Positions 1 through 11,459 of a stretch of 43,826 nt of DNA are shown here, one piece after another. The notes below the pieces were generated by a model that was not told the origin of the DNA, searched no databases, and saw only the letters and a list, made by a program, of their open reading frames with translations. The translations under genes and the position numbers were made by a program. Origin of the DNA: CAZWKX01 sp964614095 (GTDB taxonomy: Bacteria > Actinomycetota > Acidimicrobiia > Spongiisociales > UBA11373); NCBI GenBank assembly GCA_964614095.1, contig CAZTJO010000018.1:1-43826 (forward strand), in the 5' to 3' direction. Numbering within the stretch: position 1 is the first letter of the stretch; every line of letters starts with the position of its first letter.

Positions 1-2
1 CC

Positions 3-1307
3 GAAACCAAAGGCGACACGCCCGAGAGCGAAGCCGCTCCGGCCCCGGACGCCCCGGCAGCCGAGCAGATGTCTGCAGAGATGACCGAGGAGGATTTTGC
101 CGCCGCTGTCGAGAAGACGGTGGTCGAGTTTTCCGAGGGAAGCCTGGTCACCGGGTCCGTCGTTCGTGTCGACCCCGATGAGGTTCTCGTCGATATCGGC
201 TATAAGTCGGAAGGCGTGATCCCCGTGGCGGAGCTGTCCATCCGCAACAGCGTCAATCCTTCTGATGTGGTCTCGGTCGGCGACGAGATCGAAGCTCTCG
301 TTATGCAGCTCGAGGATCAGGACGGCCGCCTCATCTTGTCGAAGAAGCGTGCCCAGTATGAGCGAGCCTGGGGCCGCATTGAGACGATCATGGAAGAGGG
401 GGCTACCGTCAACGGGCAGGTCATCGAGGTGGTCAAGGGTGGCCTGATCGTCGATATTGGCCTGCGCGGTTTCCTTCCCGCCTCTCTCGTCGAGCTGAGG
501 CGGGTCCGTGATCTTCAGCCGTACGTCGGAGAGACGCTCGAGGCCAAGGTCATCGAACTCGACAAGAACCGCAACAACGTGGTCTTGTCCCGCCGCGCCT
601 TTCTCGAAGAAGAGCAGGCGGAGCAGCGGCATGCTTTCCTCGACGAGCTCGAGGTGGGCGAGCTGCGCACCGGTGTGGTGTCGTCGGTGGTGAACTTTGG
701 AGCCTTTGTCGATCTGGGTGGGATGGACGGCCTGGTGCACGTTTCCGAACTTTCCTGGCAGCACGTGAGTCATCCGTCGGAGGTGATATCCGTCGGCGAG
801 GAGGTCAACGTACGGGTGCTGGAGATCGATCGTTCCCGAGAGCGCATCTCACTGTCGATCCGGCAGACGCGGGAGGATCCCTGGGAGTCGTTCTCCGAGG
901 CGCACAACGTCGGCGACGTTGTTGATGGCCTCGTCACCAAGACCGTCCCGTTCGGCGCCTTTGTGTCGATCACCGATGGTGTCGAGGGGCTCGTGCACGT
1001 TTCCGAGATTGCCATGCATCACGTGGAAAGCCCCGAGCTGGAGCTCTCGGTGGGCCAAGCGGTCAAGGTCAAGATCACCGAGATCGATGGCGACCGCCGC
1101 CGCATCAGCCTGTCCATCAAACAGGCCACCCCCGAGTGGGAGCAGCGGGCGCAGTGGGCCGAGGAGAGGCGCACCCGCAAGAAGTCGCGCCACGAGTTCG
1201 AGAAGGAAGAGGAGGCGGCAGAGCAGCCCGAATCCTCGTTTGCCGCCGATGCGTCGCTGGAAGCGATTCTGCAGGAGCTCAAGGAGAAGGGGATCGGGCG
1301 CAAGTAG
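3..1307 (+). CDS. rpsA: 30S ribosomal protein S1 (5' end outside window)
   Basis: S1 binds mRNA on the 30S subunit and helps load it. Four consecutive S1 (OB-fold) repeats are visible, starting near residues 26, 113, 198 and 283 counted from the ATG at 69. The third and fourth carry the typical NFGAFVDLGG and PFGAFVSITDG cores followed by GLVHVSE. A charged tail ends in GIGRK. The frame stays open to the left edge through an Ala/Pro/Glu-rich stretch. Neither the ATG at 69 nor the one at 81 has a Shine-Dalgarno sequence, so the true start is probably upstream of the window. Actinobacterial S1 proteins commonly have four repeats and sit beside coaE and uvrB, as here. Confidence 0.93.
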   Translation, partial: ETKGDTPESEAAPAPDAPAAEQMSAEMTEEDFAAAVEKTVVEFSEGSLVTGSVVRVDPDEVLVDIGYKSEGVIPVAELSIRNSVNPSDVVSVGDEIEALVMQLEDQDGRLILSKKRAQYERAWGRIETIMEEGATVNGQVIEVVKGGLIVDIGLRGFLPASLVELRRVRDLQPYVGETLEAKVIELDKNRNNVVLSRRAFLEEEQAEQRHAFLDELEVGELRTGVVSSVVNFGAFVDLGGMDGLVHVSELSWQHVSHPSEVISVGEEVNVRVLEIDRSRERISLSIRQTREDPWESFSEAHNVGDVVDGLVTKTVPFGAFVSITDGVEGLVHVSEIAMHHVESPELELSVGQAVKVKITEIDGDRRRISLSIKQATPEWEQRAQWAEERRTRKKSRHEFEKEEEAAEQPESSFAADASLEAILQELKEKGIGRK

Positions 1308-1480
1308 CCCTTCTCTCCCTCCGTATCGCTCAACCGCCCCGGCCTATTGGGTATTGGCGTTGAGCCGGCATTTGCCTCCGGTCCGGCCGGCCGCCTCCGG
1401 CGACGGCTATCTCAAGTGGTGCCGTTCACGGACCGAATGACTAGTCACCGGGAACGTTGCCAATCCCAAGGAAGGCGGAC

Positions 1481-2875
1481 ATGCTCCGAGGCGGCCGGCT
1501 CATCCTCGTGGTCGATTCCGATCCGGGTCTTGTCGAGGACGCTCGGACTCTCCTCGAAGGCGAGCGGGTGCTGCCGGCGCGTTTGATGGACGAGGCACTC
1601 GATATCGTGGGCGAGGAGGACGTCGACGTCGTGATTCTCGGGCCGTCTTTTGCAAACGATGTGGGCGTGCACGATGCGGGATCGTTGCCGAAGGCGAATC
1701 GGTCGCTTGCCATCGTGCTGTGTGCCGAGGTGGCATCGAATCACCTGCTACGGGCGGCGCTGCAGGCCGGCTTCGTCGATGTTCTCGACGTTCCGCTGAC
1801 GGCGCGCCGGCTGCGGGAATCATTGGGTCGGTCGGGTCGGTGGGCGGCAAGGCCCGGGCCGCTGCAGGTGAGTCCGGAGATGGTGCCGCCGCCGGAGACA
1901 GCGCCGGCGGCCGCGTTGTCTCCTCCGGCGCCAGGGGCGGGCGCGCCGCCTGATGCTGCGGCCCCTGCCGCCACGGCCGCCGCGCCGGTGCAGGCCGTTG
2001 ACCCCGCCGAGCCACCGCAGTCTGCGGATACGGAACCTGCTCTGGCGGTCCCGCCCGAAACGGCAGAGCCGGCGCAGATCCCACCGCCACCGCCGGAGGC
2101 AGAGGGATCAGCCGCGGCCGAAGACGAGCGGCGGGTCATCGTTGTCATGTCGGCAAAAGGGGGTTCGGGCAAGACGGTGATGGCAACAAACCTGGCGGTT
2201 GGGCTTGCTCGGGAGCTCGGAGAAGACGATGTGGTCGTCGTCGATGCCGACCTGCAGTTCGGCGACGTGGCCCTGCTGCTGAAGATGGATCCGACCGCCA
2301 CGATTGTGGATGTCGCTCGGACCGTCGAAGTCATGTCGGGTTCGGATCTCGACGATGCCCTGCTGCGCCACGACAGCGGACTGCGTGTTCTGCCGGGCCC
2401 GTCACACCCGATTGGGGGCGGGGATGAGCTGATCCCGGCCATCGTCGGCCTCATCGATCGGCTGCGGGCACAACATCGTTATGTGATTGTCGACACCGCC
2501 CCTGCCTTCGACGGCCTGCTGCTGGCCCTTGTCGACTACGCCGACGACGTGGTTGTGGTGGTGGATGCCGATTTTCCGAGCATAAGAAGCGCCGGGGCGG
2601 CGCTCGACGGGATGGTGGCGCGCGGAGTGCCTCTGACTCGATTTCGTCTCGTGGTGAACCGTCTGGAAAGGAAGGCGCGTCTGGACCGGGCCGAGCTCGA
2701 GAAGGCTCTTGGCCTACGTGCCGAGGTGTTGGTACCCCGCGACCGCCTGGTCCCGCAGTCGGTCAACGAGGGAGTGCCCGTGGTGACGTTGAACCCCCGC
2801 TCGAAGGTGGCCCGGGCCCTGGCCGAGCTGGTCGGCCTATTTGTCCCGGTCACGCGGCGACAAGCACGCCGTTGA
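1481..2875 (+). CDS. CpaE/TadZ-like pseudoreceiver-MinD-type ATPase
   Basis: The protein has 464 residues and three parts. Residues 1-115 resemble a response-regulator receiver, with acidic VDSDPG near the start, but the strand that should end in the phospho-acceptor Asp reads VVILGPSF, so it is probably a pseudoreceiver. Residues 120-215 are a Pro/Ala-rich linker. Residues 218-464 are a ParA/MinD-type ATPase with deviant Walker A KGGSGKT (226-232), VVDADLQFGD and VIVDTAP. CpaE/TadZ proteins of this layout position Flp/Tad pilus machinery at a pole, but no pilus gene is in view. The ATG at 1481 is chosen because AAGGAAGG lies just upstream; a TTG at 1457 is in frame but less likely. It lies between rpsA and coaE. 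The exact role is unknown. Confidence 0.8.
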   Translation: MLRGGRLILVVDSDPGLVEDARTLLEGERVLPARLMDEALDIVGEEDVDVVILGPSFANDVGVHDAGSLPKANRSLAIVLCAEVASNHLLRAALQAGFVDVLDVPLTARRLRESLGRSGRWAARPGPLQVSPEMVPPPETAPAAALSPPAPGAGAPPDAAAPAATAAAPVQAVDPAEPPQSADTEPALAVPPETAEPAQIPPPPPEAEGSAAAEDERRVIVVMSAKGGSGKTVMATNLAVGLARELGEDDVVVVDADLQFGDVALLLKMDPTATIVDVARTVEVMSGSDLDDALLRHDSGLRVLPGPSHPIGGGDELIPAIVGLIDRLRAQHRYVIVDTAPAFDGLLLALVDYADDVVVVVDADFPSIRSAGAALDGMVARGVPLTRFRLVVNRLERKARLDRAELEKALGLRAEVLVPRDRLVPQSVNEGVPVVTLNPRSKVARALAELVGLFVPVTRRQARR

Positions 2876-2884
2876 GCTTTCGGC

Positions 2885-3481
2885 ATGGGTAACGTCGACG
2901 CGGTGAGAGCCAGGCAGCTCGTGCTGTTAGGGGGCGGAATCGGTAGTGGAAAGAGTACCGCCGCCGGTCTCTTCGCCGCTTTGGGTGCCGCAGTGTTCTC
3001 TGCCGACGAGGCGGCACATCAGGTGCTGGAACCGGGCGAGGCGGCGTATTCGCTGGTGGTGAAACGGTGGCCTGATGTGATCGTGGACGGGCGAGTCGAT
3101 CGGGCGGCCTTGGCCGGCATTGTGTTTGCCGATGTGGAAGAGCTGCGGGCCTTGGAGGCGGTTAGCCACCCGGCCATTCGGGAGCGCCTGAGTATGGAGA
3201 TTGGGAGGGCGCGCGCCCGCGTCGTTGTGGTGGAGATGCCTTTGCTGAACGATCTTTTTGGTTCCGGATGGATGTGGGTGGTGGTAGACGCCGCCGACGA
3301 TCTGAGAATCGAGCGGCTGGTGCAGCGGGGGATAGACCGCGGCCAAGTTGAAGCGCGTATGGCGGCCCAGGCGTCGCGACGAGAGTGGCTGGATGCCGCC
3401 GACATCGTCATCGATAACTCAAGAGACCTGAAGCACCTGGACGGCGAATGCAGGCGAGCCTGGGCGGCAATTCTGAGCTGA
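2885..3481 (+). CDS. coaE: Dephospho-CoA kinase
   Basis: CoaE catalyses the last step of coenzyme A synthesis, ATP-dependent phosphorylation of the 3'-hydroxyl of dephospho-CoA. The 198-residue protein has the family P-loop GGGIGSGKST near the N-terminus, then FSADEAAHQVLEPG (substrate-binding region), HPAIRERL, and VEMPLLNDLFGSGW followed by VVVDA. It ends with the usual lid and ADIVIDNS motif. Length matches single-domain CoaE. It starts 9 bases after the CpaE-like gene and ends just before uvrB, so the three are probably co-transcribed. The ATG at 2885 has no obvious Shine-Dalgarno; a GTG at 2903 is a possible alternative. Confidence 0.93.
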   Translation: MGNVDAVRARQLVLLGGGIGSGKSTAAGLFAALGAAVFSADEAAHQVLEPGEAAYSLVVKRWPDVIVDGRVDRAALAGIVFADVEELRALEAVSHPAIRERLSMEIGRARARVVVVEMPLLNDLFGSGWMWVVVDAADDLRIERLVQRGIDRGQVEARMAAQASRREWLDAADIVIDNSRDLKHLDGECRRAWAAILS

Positions 3482-3494
3482 GCCGCGGGGTATC

Positions 3495-5528
3495 GTGGCA
3501 GCGATGAACCCCTTCCGTGTCGTTTCCGACTTCGCCCCGGCCGGCGACCAGCCCGACGCCGTTGCCGAGCTTGCCTCGGGCATCGAGCAGGGACACCGGT
3601 ACCAGACGCTGCTGGGCATCACCGGCTCGGGGAAGTCGGCCACCGTGGCCTGGCTCATCGAGAAGGTGCAGCGACCCACGCTCGTGCTGGCGCCGAACAA
3701 AGCATTGGCGGCCCAGCTGGCGAACGAGTTTCGCCAGTTCTTTCCCGGCAACCGTGTCGAGTACTTCGTGTCGTATTACGACTACTACCAGCCGGAGGCC
3801 TACATCCCGCAGAGCGACACCTACATTGAGAAAGATTCGTCGGTCAACGACGAGATCGATCGGCTCAGGCACTCGGCAACGGCAGCGCTGTTGACCCGGC
3901 GCGACGTGGTCATCGTGGCCTCGGTTTCTGCCATCTACGGGCTGGGTTCGCCGGAGCAATACGAGGGTCAGCTGCTGCGACTCGTGCGCGGAGTGCAATA
4001 TCCGCTCGGCGACGCGGTGAGACGGCTCGTCGACATCCAGTACGACCGCAATGAAGTGAACCTGGCCCGGGGCCGCTTTCGGGTGCGCGGCGACACACTG
4101 GAGGTTTTCCCTACCTATGAGGAGACCATCGCCAGGATCGAGTATTTCGGCGATGAAGTGGAGCGCATCCTGCAGATGAACCCGGTGACGGGTGAGGTGC
4201 TCGAAGAGCTGTTGGAGCTGTACGTCTATCCGGCGACCCACTACGTGACCACCCAGGAGCGCCTGCTGAAGGCGATGGGCGGCATCGAGCAGGAGATGGA
4301 GGTCCGTCTCAAAGAACTGAACGAGGCGGGGAAATTGCTCGAGGCGCAGCGCCTGCGTATGCGCACCGCCTACGACCTCGAGATGATCGGTGAGGTCGGC
4401 TACTGCAACGGCATCGAGAACTACAGCCGTTACCTCGACGGGCGTGAAGCGGGGGAGCCGCCTTACACCCTGCTGGACTACTTCCCCGATGACTATCTGA
4501 CCATCATCGACGAGAGCCACGTCACCATCCCTCAGCTGCACGGGCAGTACGAGGGTGATCGCAGCCGCAAGGAGGTGCTCGTCGAGCACGGGTTCCGCTT
4601 GCCGTCGGCAATCGATAACAGGCCGCTGCGGTTCGATGAATGGCAGGAGAAGGCGGACCAGGTGGTGTTCCTCTCCGCCACCCCGGGCCCGTGGGAGCTG
4701 GAGCATTCGGCCGCCATCGTGGAGCAGGTCATCCGGCCCACCGGGCTGGTCGATCCAGAGGTCGTCGTCAAGCCGACGAGGGGACAGATCGACGATCTCC
4801 TCGAGGAGATCCGGGGGCGGGTCGAGGTGGACCAGAGGGTGCTGGTGACGACGCTGACCAAGAAGATGGCCGAGGACCTAAGCGACTACCTGCTGGAGAT
4901 GGGGGTGCGGGCCCGGTATCTGCACTCAGAGATCGACACACTGGAACGGGTGCAGATTCTCCGCGATCTTCGCCTCGGCGAGTTCGACGTGCTTGTGGGC
5001 ATCAATTTGCTGCGTGAGGGCCTCGACCTGCCCGAGGTGGGTCTGGTGGCGATCCTTGACGCCGACAAGGAGGGTTTCCTGCGCTCGGAGACGTCGCTGG
5101 TGCAGACCATCGGCAGGGCAGCCCGGAATGTGGATGGACAAGTCGTCATGTATGCCGACAACGTCACTCGCTCCATGCATCGGGCCATTAACGAGACCAA
5201 TCGCCGTCGCGTCCTGCAGATGGCGTACAACGAAGAGCGCGGCATCGATCCGCAGACCATCCGCAAGAAGGTCTCCGACATCCTGGAGCTCGTGCAGAGT
5301 GGCGATGCATCCTTTGCCCGCCGACGGCGTGAGGTCGAGGAGCGTCCGGCGCTGGATCTGCCGGCCGATGATCTCGAGCGGCTGATCAGGAGCCTCGAGG
5401 ACGAGATGCGCGAGGCGGCCCGCGAGCTGCGGTTTGAGTACGCGGCACGTCTGCGCGACGAGATCGAGGATCTGAAGCGGGAACTCAGGGAGATGACAGA
5501 GGCGATGCCGCGCCGGCGGAAGACCTAG
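3495..5528 (+). CDS. uvrB: UvrABC system protein B
   Basis: UvrB is the damage-verifying helicase-like subunit of bacterial nucleotide excision repair. The protein (about 677 residues) has Walker A GITGSGKSA near residue 45 and the beta-hairpin region YYDYYQPEAYIPQSDTY that inserts between DNA strands. It also has the DESHV box, VFLSATPGP, GINLLREGLDLPEV and QTIGRAARN helicase motifs. A C-terminal UVR motif (FEYAARLRDEIEDLKREL) binds UvrC. Start is either GTG 3495 or ATG 3504, three codons later; neither has a strong ribosome-binding site. The stop overlaps that of the convergent tatA within a single CTAG. Confidence 0.97.
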   Translation: MAAMNPFRVVSDFAPAGDQPDAVAELASGIEQGHRYQTLLGITGSGKSATVAWLIEKVQRPTLVLAPNKALAAQLANEFRQFFPGNRVEYFVSYYDYYQPEAYIPQSDTYIEKDSSVNDEIDRLRHSATAALLTRRDVVIVASVSAIYGLGSPEQYEGQLLRLVRGVQYPLGDAVRRLVDIQYDRNEVNLARGRFRVRGDTLEVFPTYEETIARIEYFGDEVERILQMNPVTGEVLEELLELYVYPATHYVTTQERLLKAMGGIEQEMEVRLKELNEAGKLLEAQRLRMRTAYDLEMIGEVGYCNGIENYSRYLDGREAGEPPYTLLDYFPDDYLTIIDESHVTIPQLHGQYEGDRSRKEVLVEHGFRLPSAIDNRPLRFDEWQEKADQVVFLSATPGPWELEHSAAIVEQVIRPTGLVDPEVVVKPTRGQIDDLLEEIRGRVEVDQRVLVTTLTKKMAEDLSDYLLEMGVRARYLHSEIDTLERVQILRDLRLGEFDVLVGINLLREGLDLPEVGLVAILDADKEGFLRSETSLVQTIGRAARNVDGQVVMYADNVTRSMHRAINETNRRRVLQMAYNEERGIDPQTIRKKVSDILELVQSGDASFARRRREVEERPALDLPADDLERLIRSLEDEMREAARELRFEYAARLRDEIEDLKRELREMTEAMPRRRKT

Positions 5529-5713
5529 TCCTCGGGGGTTTCTTCCTCGTCTTCCTCATTGAGGCCTGCACGCAACTCGCGGGCCGACTTGCCGATGGCA
5601 CGGGCCAGCTCGGGAAGCTTCTTGGCGCCGAAGAGCAGAACGATCACGACGACGATAAGGATTATCTCGCCGGCTCCGAGTCGCTGAAAGAGGCCTACGA
5701 CCTGCCCGAACAT
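5525..5713 (-). CDS. tatA: Sec-independent translocase subunit TatA
   Basis: A 62-residue membrane protein with a short N-terminal segment, a hydrophobic helix (EIILIVVVIVLLF, about residues 16-28), the FGAKKLPELARAIGKS hinge and amphipathic helix, and an acidic tail. These are the hallmarks of TatA, which oligomerises to pass folded proteins through the twin-arginine pathway. AAGGAG lies five bases before the ATG. It is divergent from uvrA and convergent with uvrB, overlapping uvrB by four bases. No tatC is in view. TatE/TatB-like paralogues cannot be fully excluded at this length. Confidence 0.9.
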   Translation of the reverse strand: MFGQVVGLFQRLGAGEIILIVVVIVLLFGAKKLPELARAIGKSARELRAGLNEEDEEETPED

Positions 5714-5830
5714 GAGAGCTCCTTGCGCGTACGCTCGTGAGTGTAGCCGAGGCCCAGAATCGCCCTGAGGGTGAAATACACTCCTGAGATTCGGTCATGG
5801 GCGGGCGGTATCATGTCGCCCCCGGCCATG

Positions 5831-5842
5831 GGAGGACGGGTC

Positions 5843-5845
<3 letters not shown>
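5831..5845 (+). promoter_or_regulatory. Ribosome-binding site fixing the uvrA start at GTG 5843
   Basis: GGAGG at 5831-5835 is followed by seven bases and GTG at 5843. In-frame upstream candidates (GTG 5771, ATG 5813, ATG 5828) lack such a site. Starting at 5843 gives an N-terminus (VSADGIVIRGAREHN) that matches UvrA proteins, which begin a few residues before this motif. A TATCAT at 5809-5814 could be the -10 element. Confidence 0.65.
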
Positions 5846-8664
<2,819 letters not shown>

Positions 8665-8668
<4 letters not shown>

Positions 8669-9521
8669 GCTGGGGAGACGAGCTCGCCGCCTGGTGGCTG
8701 CAGGAGATCGCCTCCGACCCCGCATACGGGGATGAGGTGATGCCGCTGGCTCTAGACATCCTGCAGCCGGAGAGCGGCCGCAGATACCTCGATCTCGGAT
8801 GTGGCGAGGGCCGTCTCATGCGAGCCATCGGCGGTGCAGGTGCCGCCGTCTTCGGCTGTGACATCTCTGGGCGGCTGGCCCNNNNNNNNNNNNNNNNNNN
8901 NNNNNNNNNNNNNNNNNNNNNNNNNNNNNNNNNNNNNNNNNNNNNNNNNNNNNNNNNNNNNNNNNNNNNNNNNNNNNNNNNATCGGCGGTGCAGGTGCCG
9001 CCGTCTTCGGCTGTGACATCTCTGGGCGGCTGGCCCGGCTGGCGTCGCGTCTTGGTCCCAGCGTGGTGTGCCGTCTCCCCGATCTGGGCTGGGTGAAGGC
9101 GGGATCGTTCGACGGGGCCTACGCCGTGCTGGTGCTGGAGCACATCGGGGACGCCGCGGCCTTTTTTGATGGTGTCGGCTCGGTGGTCCGTGGCGGCGGT
9201 GTTCTGGCCTTGGTGGTCAATCATCCCGCCTTCACCGCGCCGGGCTCAGGCCCGGTGGTCGATTCGATGGACGGTGAGGTCACCTGGCGGTGGGGAGAGT
9301 ATCTCGAACACGGCAGCACGGAGGAGCCGGCCGGAAAGAACCAAGTGGTGTTCTACCACCGGCCTTTGGACTGGCTGCTGAACACGGCGGCCGACGCGGG
9401 TTGGGGACTGAATCGGCTCGTGGAGCGGGGCATCGCTCCCGAACGCGCCGATCGGGACCCTCTGCTCGATCGGCAACGACACGTGCCGCGCCTGCTGGGG
9501 GTGCGCTGGATCCGGCGCTGA
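8665..9521 (+). CDS. Class I SAM-dependent methyltransferase, interrupted by an assembly gap
   Basis: The left part (from TTG 8665) contains the SAM-binding motif YLDLGCGEGRL followed by VFGCDIS. The right part contains DGAYAVLVLEHI and a typical methyltransferase C-terminus with YHRPLDWLLNTAADAGW. As written they are in different frames around 100 N. If the 55-nt duplication and the Ns (155 bases) are removed, the two join in one frame (GCDISGRLARLASRLG) to give 233 residues. The substrate is unknown; this is a small Rossmann methyltransferase of the Methyltransf_11/25 type. GAGGTG at 8651-8656 supports the TTG start, which overlaps the uvrA stop. It lies between uvrA and uvrC. Confidence 0.8.
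8827..8881 (+). repeat. 55-nt contig-end duplication, left copy
   Basis: These 55 bases are repeated exactly at 8982-9036, directly on the other side of the 100 N run. Each copy touches the gap. This is the signature of two contigs that overlap by 55 bases but were scaffolded instead of merged. Confidence 0.95.
8882..8981. other. Assembly gap of 100 N
   Basis: Exactly 100 N, a conventional filler for a gap of unknown size. The flanking 55-nt duplication and the restored reading frame indicate that no sequence is missing here. Confidence 0.97.
8982..9036 (+). repeat. 55-nt contig-end duplication, right copy
   Basis: Exact copy of 8827-8881, starting at the first base after the gap. It is probably an artefact, not a biological repeat. 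Confidence 0.95.
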
Positions 9522-9604
9522 TCAAGGCAGTGGAGCGGTCCCCACCCGCAGGTGCTGCCGCCGGCGCTGATCTGGCCCGAGCCGAGCGGTACGCTGCAGG
9601 AACG

Positions 9605-11458
9605 ATGCTGCGTCCTGCGCCTGCGGAGATTCCCGACCGTCCCGGGGCGTATCTCTTCCGGGACCGCCACGGCAAGGTGCTCTACGTGGGCAAGGCCAAG
9701 TCGCTGCGCAAGCGGCTGGCTGCCTACTTCGGTTCCGACCTGGCCGCGCGCACCCAGGTTATGGTCGAGGCGGCCGCCTCCACCGAGTGGATCGTGACCG
9801 AGAACGAGGTAGAGGCGCTGATGGTTGAGTACAGCCTGATCCAGAAGCACCGGCCCCGATTCAACATTCGGTTGCGCGACGACAAGAGCTATCCGTTCCT
9901 GGCCATCACCCGCAGCGAGAAGTGGCCTCGGGCCACGGTGATGCGGGGCAAACGGCGCAAGGGGACGCAGTACTTCGGTCCCTTTGCCCACGCCTACGCC
10001 ATTCGGGAGACGCTCGATCTGCTCTTGCGCACATTCCCGGTCCGTACCTGCTCGAACGCCAAGTACAGGCGCCAAAGCACGGAGGGGAGGCCTTGTCTGC
10101 TTTTTGACATCGAGCGATGTTCGGCACCGTGTGTGGGGGAGGTCACCGCCGAGGAGTACGCCGAGCACGTCGAAGGCCTGGGCGCCTTTCTCGGAGGCAG
10201 CGGCGACGATCTGGTAGGGCGGCTGGGCGCCGAGATGGAGGCGGCCGCGGATTCCCTGGCCTTTGAACGGGCGGCGCGTTTGCGCGATCAGTTGGATTCG
10301 TTGCGCAAGGCGCTGGCGCGTCAGGAGGCGGTGACGACGAGCCGCGAGGATTTTGACCTCCTGGGCCTGGCGGAGGACGAGCTGGAAGCTGCCGTCGCCG
10401 TGCTCAACGTGCGCCGGGGCCGGATCACGGGCCGCACCGTGGCTCTGGTGGACAAGGTCGAGGAAGTGACTACGGCCGGACTGACGGCGCGTCTCATCGG
10501 CCAGGTCTATGGGGACGACGAGCCGCCCCCGCAGGTGCTCACCCGCGAGCTTCCCGAGGATGCCGAGCTGTGGGGGGAGTGGCTGGGTACACGGAGAGGA
10601 TCGGCGGTGTCGCTTCGGGTGCCGCGGAGCGGGGTCAAGCGGCGTCTGCTGGAGACGGCGGAGACGAACGCGGCCGAGGAGCTGACCCGATCACGTCTGC
10701 GCCGTCACCACGATCACAACGCGCGGGCGAAAGCGCTTCGCAGTCTCGAAGAGATCCTCGACCTTCCGGAGTCGCCGCTTCGGATCGAGGCCTACGACGT
10801 CTCCACCCTTCAGGGCACCGACACGGTGGGTTCGATGGTAGTGATGGAGGACGGCCTTCCCCGGCGCGGCGAGTACCGCCGCTTCAGGGTGCGTGAGGTT
10901 GCCGGCCAAGACGATTTTGCCGCATTGGAGGAAGTGCTGCGCCGGCGCCTGACCGCCTACCTGCGTGAACGGAAGGTGCCGGTGGAGGAGAGGGGACGTT
11001 TTGCCTATCCGCCGTCGCTGCTGCTGGTGGATGGGGGAGCCGGGCAGGTATCTCGGGCGGTGAAGGTGGTCGAAGAGCTGGGTCTCGCCATCCCGGTCGC
11101 CGGCCTGGCCAAACGGATGGAGGAGGTCTACCTGCCGGGGCGCAGTGATCCCATTCGTATCCGGCGCGGAGAAGAGGCCCTGTACCTGCTGCAGCGGGTG
11201 CGCGACGAAGCGCATCGTTTTGCCGTGGCTTACCACCGATCGGCGCGGGGACGTCGTATGGTTGATTCCGTGCTCGATGCCGTTCCCGGTGTTGGACCGG
11301 CGCGGAAGAAAGCATTGCTGCGCCGGTTCGGCTCGTTGAAGCGCCTGAGCCAGGCAACGCTGGAGGATTTGACGGAGGTGGTGCCCGCCGCGGTGGCCGA
11401 GGAGATCCGGAGCCGGCTCGGCGGGGACCCGGGGAGTGACGGGAATTCGAAGGGCTGA
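9605..11458 (+). CDS. uvrC: UvrABC system protein C
   Basis: UvrC makes the dual incisions around a UvrB-bound lesion. The 617-residue protein starts with the GIY-YIG nuclease (GAYLFRD...VLYVGKAKSLRKRL). Four cysteines follow in the Fe-S region (C-x14-C-x7-C-x3-C, around residues 142-170), then a UVR motif (FERAARLRDQLDSLRKAL). The RNase H-like 3' part has IEAYDVSTLQGTDTVGSMVV and LLLVDGGAGQV, and a C-terminal helix-hairpin-helix pair includes AVPGVGPARKKALLRRFGS. The ATG at 9605 (AGGA four bases upstream) is chosen. The frame is open further upstream to 9290, but that part overlaps the methyltransferase and is not conserved-looking. rapZ begins two bases after its stop. Confidence 0.96.
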   Translation: MLRPAPAEIPDRPGAYLFRDRHGKVLYVGKAKSLRKRLAAYFGSDLAARTQVMVEAAASTEWIVTENEVEALMVEYSLIQKHRPRFNIRLRDDKSYPFLAITRSEKWPRATVMRGKRRKGTQYFGPFAHAYAIRETLDLLLRTFPVRTCSNAKYRRQSTEGRPCLLFDIERCSAPCVGEVTAEEYAEHVEGLGAFLGGSGDDLVGRLGAEMEAAADSLAFERAARLRDQLDSLRKALARQEAVTTSREDFDLLGLAEDELEAAVAVLNVRRGRITGRTVALVDKVEEVTTAGLTARLIGQVYGDDEPPPQVLTRELPEDAELWGEWLGTRRGSAVSLRVPRSGVKRRLLETAETNAAEELTRSRLRRHHDHNARAKALRSLEEILDLPESPLRIEAYDVSTLQGTDTVGSMVVMEDGLPRRGEYRRFRVREVAGQDDFAALEEVLRRRLTAYLRERKVPVEERGRFAYPPSLLLVDGGAGQVSRAVKVVEELGLAIPVAGLAKRMEEVYLPGRSDPIRIRRGEEALYLLQRVRDEAHRFAVAYHRSARGRRMVDSVLDAVPGVGPARKKALLRRFGSLKRLSQATLEDLTEVVPAAVAEEIRSRLGGDPGSDGNSKG

Positions 11459-11459
11459 A

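Noticed and set aside
3408..4706. 432-codon minus-strand frame over uvrB
   Set aside because: Antisense shadow of uvrB; composition rich in Val/Arg/Leu/His and no family resemblance.
8827..9036. 55-nt direct repeats considered as a mobile-element or attachment-site signature
   Set aside because: Both copies end exactly at the N run, and the same length recurs at the second gap, which fits assembly overlap.
9290..9604. N-terminal extension of the uvrC frame
   Set aside because: Overlaps the methyltransferase, has low-complexity Arg/Gly/Ala content, and UvrC starts just before the GIY-YIG domain at 9605.
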